A stretch of DNA of 43,963 nt, taken from a bacterium. GTDB lineage: Bacteria > Spirochaetota > UBA4802 > UBA5550. The position numbers and the translations under genes were made by a program. The stretch spans positions 1 to 43,963 of the forward strand of contig JAAENB010000743.1 of the NCBI GenBank assembly GCA_024224995.1. The letters are read 5' to 3'. The notes below the pieces were generated by a model. It saw nothing but the letters and a program-made list of their open reading frames with translations, did no database searches and was not told the DNA's origin. Shown here in pieces: positions 15,060 to 22,216 of this stretch; position 1 is the first letter of the stretch, and each line of letters starts with the position of its first letter.

Positions 15060-15348
15060 GAATTGCTCTCCGTTTTTTATTTTTTTTTTAAAGACTTTTT
15101 GCAGAGCAGTATTTTGTTTTTTTATCTTACCCTCTGCGTTGAGAATTGGGGTTACCTTCCTTAAGTTTTTATGTTCTTGTGATTCCTTTTTCGTATGTTT
15201 TTCTCCGGAGTTTAACACACTGTTGATTTAATTAATAAACTAATACAATTATCTACGGTTGTCAATTGGCGGAGCTAAAAATGTACAGAATCGCGTTTTT
15301 TTACATAAGGAGATTTTTATAATAGGAAGTTGGTATGAAACAATAATA

Positions 15349-15663
15349 GTTTATTGGGGTAAAAGTTTAACAATCTTGAACAGGGAGAGGCGAGATGTTA
15401 ATAAATTATTTAACCGGCACTTCAGCGTGGTTCCAGTGGTATGGGCGGCAACGCGTTCATCAGCGGCAAATCCTTTGCCCATTTCCACTTCCGAACGGGT
15501 AATATAATCAGGAATGTGCGGATTACGTTTTCACCGGTTAATTTTTTCAAAGAAGAAACGATTATTGTCGATATGCGCATAAAATGAGTCCTCTACCTTA
15601 TCCGGTTGGGGATTAACACTGGAAAAGTTAAATTTCAGAATCAGGGGACTGCCCCATAGAATT
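15349..15663 (-). pseudogene. Possible decayed gene remnant
   Basis: The region between the secreted-protein gene and the next ligase (15060-15859) contains no intact gene. On the minus strand one frame reads protein-like for about 100 codons with a single stop (TGA near 15538): LWGSPLILKFNFSSVNPQPD, then EDSFYAHIDNNRFFFEKINR, stop, RNPHIPDYITRSEVEMGKGF and further to a TAA near 15349. Composition looks coding, but there is no start, ribosome-binding site or recognisable family. It may be the remains of a lost gene. The rest of the gap holds only AT-rich, presumably promoter DNA. Confidence 0.3.
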
Positions 15664-15859
15664 TATTATAAAAAAATGCTCACATTTAAGGATACTGTGC
15701 AAAAAAGAAGTAAGTTCTTGACAGGCAAACAATTGATAATTAGCGTAACTTTTAATTAATTTAATTTACCGGAGAAAAGCTTATAGCCTGTTTGCAGTTT
15801 AATACTCTCAACTAGTGAATGAACGTTTAGTAATATATAGAAACTATTCAGGAGATTTC

Positions 15860-17692
15860 ATGGATACGACAATAAACCGGGTTTTCAAGGAAAGGGCACA
15901 GAGATACGGCAGCAGAATTGCCGTAGAGAAAAAGCTTAATGGAAAATGGATCAGCGCGTCCTGGGAAGAGTATTACGCTGCTGCGGCGTATGCCGGCATG
16001 GGCTTGCGTTCACTGGGAATCGATTCGGGGGACAGGGTTGCCATCCTGTCGGAGAACAGGCTGGAATGGATTTATTCCGATATGGGGGCTCTTGGAATTG
16101 GTGCCTGTGTTATCCCTGTTTATACCACGCTCACCGCAGAAGAAGTGGGATACATACTGAATGACTCCGGGACAAAAGTCATTATTCTTGAGAACGCAAT
16201 GCAGCTCAAAAAGATACTCGAAATTCTTGACACCTGTCCTTTTTTGAAACATATAATTGTCATGAATGATGAGGATGAGACGCTTCCCACGGTAATGACG
16301 TTCGATAAACTTATTGACCTGGGAAAACATGAATATCAGCAAGATCCGTCGTTGTTTGAAAAATTATCTGCCGGTGTGGAACCGGAGCAAATAGCCACAA
16401 TCGTATATACTTCCGGTACCACGGGTCATCCAAAGGGAGTTATGCTCAGTCATGGCAATATTATTTCAGTTATAAAATCATTACACGCAGTTGAACCCCA
16501 CTATGCCACTGATGAAGACCAGACCGTTCCGTTTCTGCCGCTCTCCCATGTTTTTGAACGGGTAGCCGGACACTGGTATGGAATGTATGTAGGCATTACC
16601 GCGTCCTATGCCCAGAGTATTGAGACGCTTCTTGATGATTTTCTTGAAAAAAAGCCAACGATAATTCTCGCAGTACCGCGAGTATGTGAGAAGGTGTACC
16701 AGAGAATAATTGAAAAGGTTAACGCGGCACCGGCATTTCAGAAGCTTGTTTTTTATTGGGGACACCGGGTTGGTAATAAAATCAGTGCTTGTAGAGAAAT
16801 AAAACAGCAGCCTTCTATTTTGCTGCGATGGAAATATAAAATCGCGTATAAGTTAGTCTTTCGGAATTTAATGGACGCCCTGGGCGGGCGTGTCCGGTGG
16901 ATGACCGCATCGGGCGCTTCAACCGGTGAAAAAATAATCCGTTTTTTTAATGGTGCCGGAATAATGGTAATACAGGGATATGGGATGACCGAATGCTGCG
17001 CCCCGGCTACCATGCAGAATGTGGCCCATTATAAGATCGGTTCTACGGGAGAACCCATACCGGGAATGGATATTAAAATAGCGGTGGATGGAGAGATCCT
17101 GCTTAAAGGGGATAATGTTTTCAAAGGCTACTGGAACATGGAAAAGGAGACCGGGGAAGTCTTTACTCATGACGGCTATTTAAAGTCAGGTGACCTTGGC
17201 TGTTTTGATGATAATGGATTTTTGTATATTACCGGCAGAAAAAAAGATTTAATAATCACTTCAGGGGGGAAAAATATAGCCCCTCAAAAAATAGAAGATC
17301 TTTTTAAATCGAACCCGCTTTTTTCCCAGTTTATTGTTGTTGGAGAAGGACGTAAATATCTATCTGCCTTGTGCAATATCAATATTGAACTGGCGCAAAA
17401 GATTGCCGCGGAAAAAAAGATCCCATTTGAAGAACCGGAAGAACTCTTGCGAAACCGCGAGTTTTTGGAAATAATAGGAAAACACGTTGATGAATTAAAT
17501 CTGCATCTTGCCCGGTATGAAACCATAAAAAAAATACGGGTAGTGGTGGATGAATTCTCACAGGAAACAGGCGAACTCACGCCATCATTGAAAGTTAAAA
17601 GAAATATTGTCCATGATAAGTATAAAGATCTCATTGATTCGATGTATGAAACAGAGCTTCAAAAAACAGCTATATTGAGTAGTTACAAATAA
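15860..17692 (+). CDS. Long-chain fatty acid--CoA ligase (AMP-forming), second copy
   Basis: 610 aa from ATG 15860, preceded by AGGAG at 15850-15854; the upstream start at 15815 lacks a site and a domain. Motifs: P-loop YTSGTTGHPKGVMLSHGN, A5 GYGMTECCAP, A7 SGDLGCFDDNGFLYITGRKK, hinge LIITSGGKNIAPQKIE. It is a clear paralogue of the ligase at 11508-13343, with the same length and motif order. It is followed after 29 nt by two acyl-CoA dehydrogenase genes, so this copy probably feeds acyl-CoA directly into beta-oxidation or a related desaturation step. Confidence 0.93.
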   Translation: MDTTINRVFKERAQRYGSRIAVEKKLNGKWISASWEEYYAAAAYAGMGLRSLGIDSGDRVAILSENRLEWIYSDMGALGIGACVIPVYTTLTAEEVGYILNDSGTKVIILENAMQLKKILEILDTCPFLKHIIVMNDEDETLPTVMTFDKLIDLGKHEYQQDPSLFEKLSAGVEPEQIATIVYTSGTTGHPKGVMLSHGNIISVIKSLHAVEPHYATDEDQTVPFLPLSHVFERVAGHWYGMYVGITASYAQSIETLLDDFLEKKPTIILAVPRVCEKVYQRIIEKVNAAPAFQKLVFYWGHRVGNKISACREIKQQPSILLRWKYKIAYKLVFRNLMDALGGRVRWMTASGASTGEKIIRFFNGAGIMVIQGYGMTECCAPATMQNVAHYKIGSTGEPIPGMDIKIAVDGEILLKGDNVFKGYWNMEKETGEVFTHDGYLKSGDLGCFDDNGFLYITGRKKDLIITSGGKNIAPQKIEDLFKSNPLFSQFIVVGEGRKYLSALCNINIELAQKIAAEKKIPFEEPEELLRNREFLEIIGKHVDELNLHLARYETIKKIRVVVDEFSQETGELTPSLKVKRNIVHDKYKDLIDSMYETELQKTAILSSYK

Positions 17693-17721
17693 ATAAAAAA
17701 GAAAAAAATCAGGAGGAGAAT

Positions 17722-18870
17722 ATGGAGTTTGGATTCACTGAAGAGCAGGAGATGTTCAGGGATACGGTGTACCGCTTTGCCAAAAAAGAACTTGTTGATC
17801 TTTGCGCGGAAGCAGATCTTAAATCTGAGTTTTCATTTGAAGTATGGAAAAAGCTTGGCTCAATGGGATTGCTGGGCCTGCCGCTGCCGGAAGAGCTGGG
17901 AGGATCAGGGGCCGATGTAGTAACGTGCTGTGTGGCCGGAGATGCTCTTTCTCATGCCGGCGTAGACCAGGGCCATCTTCTGGCACTGGGAGCGCATACC
18001 TACCTTTGTGCCCATACCCTGTATAAACACGGAACTGATGAACAGCGGAAAAAGTTTATCCCGAAACTTGCTTCGGGTGAATTCATCGGCTGTATGGGAC
18101 TTACGGAACCGGGCGCGGGATCCGATGCCGGTTCCATAACAACGAGTGCCGTAAAAAAGGATGATAAGTGGATTTTAAACGGATCGAAAACTTTTATTAC
18201 CAACGCGCCTGTTTGTGATATTTGTATTGTATACGCCACCGTGGATAAAAAGTTAAAACACGACGGGATTACGGCCTTCATCGTTGAAAAAGATTTTCCC
18301 GGTTTTTCCACGGGAGAGCCTTTTCATAAAATGGGCGTCCGGGCTTCGTCCACATCGGAAGTGTTTTTCGACAATTGCGAAATCCCCGAAGAAAATCTCC
18401 TGGGAGAAGTTGGCAAGGCCTTTGCGTATACCCATGAAACCCTTTCATGGGACAGAAGCACGCTCCTGGCTCCGTCTGTTGGCGGTTTGCGTTTTATGCT
18501 TGAAGAAACAGCGAAATACGCGCAGGAACGGGAGCAGTTTGGGAAGCCAATATGTAAATTCCAGGCAATACAGCATAAACTGGCGGAAATAAAAGTAACC
18601 CTTGAAGCAGCGAAGCTGCTTGTGTACCGGATCGCCCATGATAAAGATATGGGATATCCCCTGAATCATAACCACCTGTCTATCGCGAAAGCGTATGTTG
18701 GAGATTGGGGCATGGTGGCAGCCTCAGAAGCGAACCAGGTATTTGGCGGGTATGGTTATATACATGAATATCCTATTGAACGGGTAATACGGGACGCGAA
18801 ACTCGCCCAGGTCGGGGGAGGCACGTCGGAAATCCAGCGATTTATTATTTCAAGATTGTTAAGCTTTTAG
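17722..18870 (+). CDS. Acyl-CoA dehydrogenase, LCAD-like catalytic base
   Basis: 382 aa with AGGAGG just upstream. The N-terminal helical domain, the flavin-binding beta domain (GCMGLTEPGAGSDAGSI, WILNGSKTFITNA) and the C-terminal helical domain (REQFGKPICKFQAIQHKLAE; VFGGYGYIHEYPIERVIRDAK) are complete. The position that carries the catalytic Glu in short- and medium-chain enzymes (EGTSEIQ) is Gly here (GGGTSEIQ). Glu261 in FMLEETAKY aligns with the base used by long-chain acyl-CoA dehydrogenase, so the enzyme is probably active with a different base position. It uses FAD, oxidises acyl-CoA to trans-2-enoyl-CoA and needs an electron-transfer flavoprotein that is not in this window. It is in an operon with the ligase before it and the dehydrogenase 9 nt after it. 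Confidence 0.92.
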   Translation: MEFGFTEEQEMFRDTVYRFAKKELVDLCAEADLKSEFSFEVWKKLGSMGLLGLPLPEELGGSGADVVTCCVAGDALSHAGVDQGHLLALGAHTYLCAHTLYKHGTDEQRKKFIPKLASGEFIGCMGLTEPGAGSDAGSITTSAVKKDDKWILNGSKTFITNAPVCDICIVYATVDKKLKHDGITAFIVEKDFPGFSTGEPFHKMGVRASSTSEVFFDNCEIPEENLLGEVGKAFAYTHETLSWDRSTLLAPSVGGLRFMLEETAKYAQEREQFGKPICKFQAIQHKLAEIKVTLEAAKLLVYRIAHDKDMGYPLNHNHLSIAKAYVGDWGMVAASEANQVFGGYGYIHEYPIERVIRDAKLAQVGGGTSEIQRFIISRLLSF

Positions 18871-18879
18871 GAGATTATT

Positions 18880-20052
18880 ATGAATTATGATTTAACCGAA
18901 GAACAGGTAATGATAAAAGAAAATTTCGCGGCATTTTGCAAAAAAGAAATTGAGCCCCGGGCGCAAATGCTGGACCAGGCATCAAAGGAAGAAGTTGATG
19001 TACTTATAAAAGAAAATATAAAGAAGCTTGCTTCTATTGGCTACCAGGGCATGAGTCATGAAGAACAGTATGGGGGAACAAAGCTTGATCTAATAAGCCA
19101 GATGATTGCCGGAGAGCAGGTCGCAAAGGCATGCGCGTCGACCTTTCTTTCGGCAGGCGCCAGCTGCGGGCTTTTTGGGGTTCCGGTACGTTTTTTTGGC
19201 AATGACGCGCAAAAAGAAAAATATCTTCCCGGAATTATTAGCGGCGATTTGATTGGTTGTTTTGGACTTACTGAACCCGGAGCCGGGTCCGACGCCGCAA
19301 GCATTAGTACAACGGCGAAAAAAGACGGGGACCGCTGGATCTTAAACGGATCAAAAACTTTTATTACTAACGCCACTATTGCCGATGTGGCACTGGTCTT
19401 TGCCTATAACGATAAGGAAGCCGGTCCCGGAGCGGGAGTTACGGCTTTCCTGGTCGATAAAGATACTCCGGGATTTTCCACAGGCAAGGCCTTTGACAAG
19501 ATGGGTTTTCGCGGATCACCAACAGCGGAACTGGTCCTTGAAGATTGTGCCGTAGGAGAGGACGCGGTGTTAGGAGAGGTTGGAAAGGGCTTTATCCAGG
19601 CCATGCAGACTCTTGAATACGGCCGTATTGGAATGGCAACGGTATCACTTGGCATAGCAGCGGCCTGTCTCGACCTGGCGAATCAATATTCAAAAGAGCG
19701 AAAGGCTTTTGGCAGGTACATTAATCGATACCAGGAGATCAGTTTTAAACTCGCCGACATGGTAATTATGACCGACACAGCGCGGCTGCTTATATACCAG
19801 GCAGCATGGGCAAAAGAGAACGGGAAAAATGACGCGGCCGTTCTGGCCTCCTGCGCGAAATTGTTTACCAGTGAACACGCGGTAAAGGTTTCAAACATGG
19901 CGGTCCAGGTCTTTGGCGGGTACGGTTATATTAAAGAATTTCCTGTTGAGCGATTATACCGTGATGCCAAGCTTGGCGATATTGGCGAAGGCACTTCGGA
20001 AATACAACGGGTACTTATTGCGAAGGATGTACTGAATACCTATGCCATATAA
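18880..20052 (+). CDS. Acyl-CoA dehydrogenase, SCAD/BCAD-like catalytic base
   Basis: 390 aa, starting 9 nt after the previous stop with AGGAGA. It has the same three-domain architecture: GCFGLTEPGAGSDAASI, WILNGSKTFITNA, then RKAFGRYINRYQEISFKLAD and VFGGYGYIKEFPVERLYRDAK. It keeps the catalytic Glu370 in GEGTSEIQR, the position used by short-, medium- and butyryl-CoA dehydrogenases. Together with its neighbour it gives two dehydrogenases with differently placed catalytic bases, presumably for different chain lengths or branching. No etfAB genes are adjacent. Confidence 0.92.
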   Translation: MNYDLTEEQVMIKENFAAFCKKEIEPRAQMLDQASKEEVDVLIKENIKKLASIGYQGMSHEEQYGGTKLDLISQMIAGEQVAKACASTFLSAGASCGLFGVPVRFFGNDAQKEKYLPGIISGDLIGCFGLTEPGAGSDAASISTTAKKDGDRWILNGSKTFITNATIADVALVFAYNDKEAGPGAGVTAFLVDKDTPGFSTGKAFDKMGFRGSPTAELVLEDCAVGEDAVLGEVGKGFIQAMQTLEYGRIGMATVSLGIAAACLDLANQYSKERKAFGRYINRYQEISFKLADMVIMTDTARLLIYQAAWAKENGKNDAAVLASCAKLFTSEHAVKVSNMAVQVFGGYGYIKEFPVERLYRDAKLGDIGEGTSEIQRVLIAKDVLNTYAI

Positions 20053-20091
20053 CGGCGGTTGTTAGCGGTATATGATTCTATTGCTGCGCCT

Positions 20092-20134
20092 GTGAAATGA
20101 GAACCTCCTCTTCAAGAGGAGGTTCTCATTTCAC
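20092..20134. repeat. Near-perfect 43-nt palindrome
   Basis: GTGAAATGAGAACCTCCTCT plus T (20092-20112) is mirrored exactly by 20114-20134 around one central base. There is no U-tract. It lies 40 nt after the second acyl-CoA dehydrogenase and could block 3' exonucleases or be a small dispersed palindrome. Confidence 0.75.
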
Positions 20135-20167
20135 GAATAGCGTTTGGTTCCTGGTAATTATCGTATT

Positions 20168-20246
20168 CGTTATTTGACCGGCACCTCTCCCTGAAGGTGA
20201 AACAAGAATATTTTTACCTTCAGGGAGAGGTGCCGGTCAAATAACG
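20168..20246. repeat. Perfect 31-bp inverted repeat with 17-nt loop
   Basis: The arm 20168-20198 (starting CGTTATTTGACCGGCACCTC) is exactly complementary to 20216-20246. Sequences further out (GTTCCTGGTAAT and ATTAACCGGGAAC) extend the symmetry imperfectly to roughly 20145-20275. There is no gene or U-tract. Such long perfect stems resemble the other palindromic elements of the window, but the loop is unrelated to families 1 and 2. Confidence 0.8.
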
Positions 20247-20305
20247 GCTCACAAACGGATTATTAACCGGGAACGAATTAAAATTTACCCATTGGGAGAT
20301 ATAGT

Positions 20306-21268
20306 ATGTTGAATACGACATTATGTAAGATGTTTGGAATAGAATACCCGGTGATCCTGGGTGGAATGGCCTTTGCCGGGGATCATGCCCTGGCGGCGGC
20401 AGTGAGTGAAGCCGGGGGGCTGGGGGTTATTGGATCGGGGAGTATGTCGGTTGAAGAGCTGGAAGAAGAAATTAACAACTGCCGGAAGCTAACCAGCAAA
20501 CCCTTTGGAGTAAACTGTTTCATCAAGGATCCTTTTACTACGCAAAAGGCTGAAGTTTCATGCCGCTTAAAGGTTGCCGCGCTGTTTACGGGAATAGGGA
20601 ATCCCGGGCCAGTGGTACAGATCGGCAAGGACGCGAATATTCCCGTAATACCAACGGTGGCAACGGTAAAACACGCGAGATCCGCCATTGAATCGGGAGC
20701 CGATGTTATTGTGGCCGAAGGCCAGGAAGGAGGCGGGCACATTGGAACAATCGGAACCCTGCCATTAATCGCGCAGGTGCGAGCCGCGGTTGGCGACAAA
20801 ATTCCTATTGTAGCCGCTGGCGGTATTGGAGACGGGTCTCAGCTTGTGGCGTCTCTTACCCTGGGAGCCATAGGGGTGATGATGGGGACCCGGTTCCTTG
20901 TAGCCAATGAGTGTCCCGTTCATAATGATTTTAAGAACAGCCTTGTTAACGCCGGAATAGATGATACAACCGTAACCGGTCATTTTACCGGGTTCCCCAT
21001 GCGCTGTTTAAGAAATGATTTTACCGATGAATACCAGGCAAAAGAGAAAGTAACTCCCAGTATTGAGATGCTTCTGTTTGGGAGAGGAAAGATCGTGGAC
21101 GGCTTGATTAATGGCAATATCGCCACGGGCTCTCTGCCCGCGGGACAGGTAATTGGCCAAATTAACAAAACCGAATCTGCCGCGGAAATTATTAAGAGTT
21201 TTATGCAAGAGGCCGAGACCATAGTCCGGCGCATTGTCGATAATGATGGGTTTGACGACTGGAAATAA
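20306..21268 (+). CDS. FabK-like enoyl-ACP reductase / nitronate monooxygenase family flavoprotein
   Basis: 320 aa, with GGGAGAT before ATG 20306. The TIM-barrel FMN protein shows the family signatures: PVILGGMAFAGDHALAAAVS at the start, EGQEGGGHIG with the active-site His, then PIVAAGGIGDGSQL and GAIGVMMGTRFL for FMN phosphate binding. Bacterial members are either FabK (last step of fatty-acid elongation, NAD(P)H-dependent) or nitronate monooxygenases, and sequence motifs alone do not separate them well. The nearby acyl-CoA genes favour a lipid role. It is monocistronic, with its own terminator. Confidence 0.85.
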   Translation: MLNTTLCKMFGIEYPVILGGMAFAGDHALAAAVSEAGGLGVIGSGSMSVEELEEEINNCRKLTSKPFGVNCFIKDPFTTQKAEVSCRLKVAALFTGIGNPGPVVQIGKDANIPVIPTVATVKHARSAIESGADVIVAEGQEGGGHIGTIGTLPLIAQVRAAVGDKIPIVAAGGIGDGSQLVASLTLGAIGVMMGTRFLVANECPVHNDFKNSLVNAGIDDTTVTGHFTGFPMRCLRNDFTDEYQAKEKVTPSIEMLLFGRGKIVDGLINGNIATGSLPAGQVIGQINKTESAAEIIKSFMQEAETIVRRIVDNDGFDDWK

Positions 21269-21305
21269 CAAATCCCGATCCTCACCGCTTGACGTCTTTG
21301 TAATG

Positions 21306-21335
21306 AGCCTCCCTTCCCCAGGGGGGCTTTGTTTT
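21306..21335 (+). terminator. Intrinsic terminator after the FabK-like gene
   Basis: AGCCTCCC (21306-21313) pairs with GGGGGGCT (21321-21328), including one G-U pair, around a 7-nt loop, followed by TTGTTTT. Confidence 0.75.
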
Positions 21336-21419
21336 GCCCCTTAATTATGTTTTTATTGAGTTTAATTAAAGAATCCGGCCTGTTATTGCATTAATTCGTG
21401 AAAAGCAGTTAAAAAAGAG

Positions 21420-21449
21420 TTGACAATAGTTAGGATTCCTAACTATTGT
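21420..21449 (+). promoter_or_regulatory. Promoter covered by a perfect 27-bp operator-like palindrome
   Basis: ACAATAGTTAGGA (21423-21435), one central T, and TCCTAACTATTGT (21437-21449) form a perfect dyad. TTGACA (21420-21425) overlaps its left end and TATTGT (21444-21449, 18-nt spacer) its right end, so a protein bound to the dyad would block RNA polymerase. The TTAGG-N-CCTAA core is reminiscent of MarR-type operators, but no such regulator is encoded nearby. The first gene downstream is the lipoprotein at 21488. Confidence 0.65.
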
Positions 21450-21487
21450 ATTTGAAAAAATAACACATGATTTATTTGGAGGGTAGT

Positions 21488-22129
21488 ATGAGAAAGAGAT
21501 TTAGCGGGTCTGTTGCGGGGTTGATTTTATTTACGGTATTCATTTTAACGGGATGTGAAGCCGCGCTTACCGGTTCAAGCGATATTTCCGAGGAGGGATT
21601 CAGTTTTTCCGATATATACAAAAATATGCAGTTGATGCAGGCGGAAATAGAGAGTCTAAAAACAGCGATTGAAATTCGGGACAGTATAATTCCTCCTGTT
21701 GGAGCGATACAGGCATGGCATAAGAACCTGACCCATACTCCGGTATTACCCGAAGGATGGGCGGAATGTAATGGAGCCCCGGTTGACGATCCCGGTAGTG
21801 TCTATCATGGGATGAATACGCCGAACCTTAATGGTGAAGGGAGATTTCTAAGAGGCAGTTCCGGTTCCGGGACATTACAGGAGGGCGCGACAGCTCTTCC
21901 TGTTAGTGGTTTTACCACCAATACGGATACTCATTCTCATCGTTACACTGACCCCTATGTCAGCGGGCATTCTTATAAAGCCAACGGTAATGGAGAGGGT
22001 ATTTTTGAATATCCAACCGGAAATGGAGGCACTACAACATCGGATAGTCACAATCATACAATACAGGGTGGAGATAGTGAAACACGGCCGGTTAATATGT
22101 CTGTAGTATGGATAATCAGGATAAAATAG
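21488..22129 (+). CDS. Lipoprotein with a phage tail-collar-like C-terminal domain
   Basis: 213 aa from ATG 21488 with GGAGGG upstream. The signal peptide ends in a lipobox, FILTGC, so Cys21 should be lipidated. A short helical part (residues ~45-65, MQLMQAEIESLKTAIEIRD) precedes a domain resembling tail-collar/short-tail-fibre proteins: GAIQAWHKNLTHTPVLPEGW, ECNGAPV, TPNLNGEGRFLRG, several His pairs (DTHSHRY, DSHNHTI) that could bind metal, and the closing RPVNMSVVWIIRIK. No other phage gene is near, so this is probably a host surface protein that uses the fold for binding. The gene sits behind a palindrome-covered promoter. The ligand is unknown. Confidence 0.78.
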   Translation: MRKRFSGSVAGLILFTVFILTGCEAALTGSSDISEEGFSFSDIYKNMQLMQAEIESLKTAIEIRDSIIPPVGAIQAWHKNLTHTPVLPEGWAECNGAPVDDPGSVYHGMNTPNLNGEGRFLRGSSGSGTLQEGATALPVSGFTTNTDTHSHRYTDPYVSGHSYKANGNGEGIFEYPTGNGGTTTSDSHNHTIQGGDSETRPVNMSVVWIIRIK

Positions 22130-22216
22130 CAGGCAGTTCCGTACTAAATCGCATGCAAATATTTTTTTCAATTGATTTCTTACCTGGAAGTAGTATAATA
22201 ATTACGGGTATTCTCA

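Noticed and set aside
15059..15218. N-terminal extension of the secreted orphan protein
   Set aside because: The 53 codons are Lys-rich, precede a clear signal peptide, and a good ribosome-binding site lies directly before ATG 15059.
15259..15507. 82-codon plus-strand open frame
   Set aside because: No ribosome-binding site or family pattern; it overlaps a more protein-like broken frame on the minus strand.
21488..22129. Prophage remnant around the tail-collar-like gene
   Set aside because: No other phage gene or attachment site nearby, and the protein has a lipobox signal peptide.
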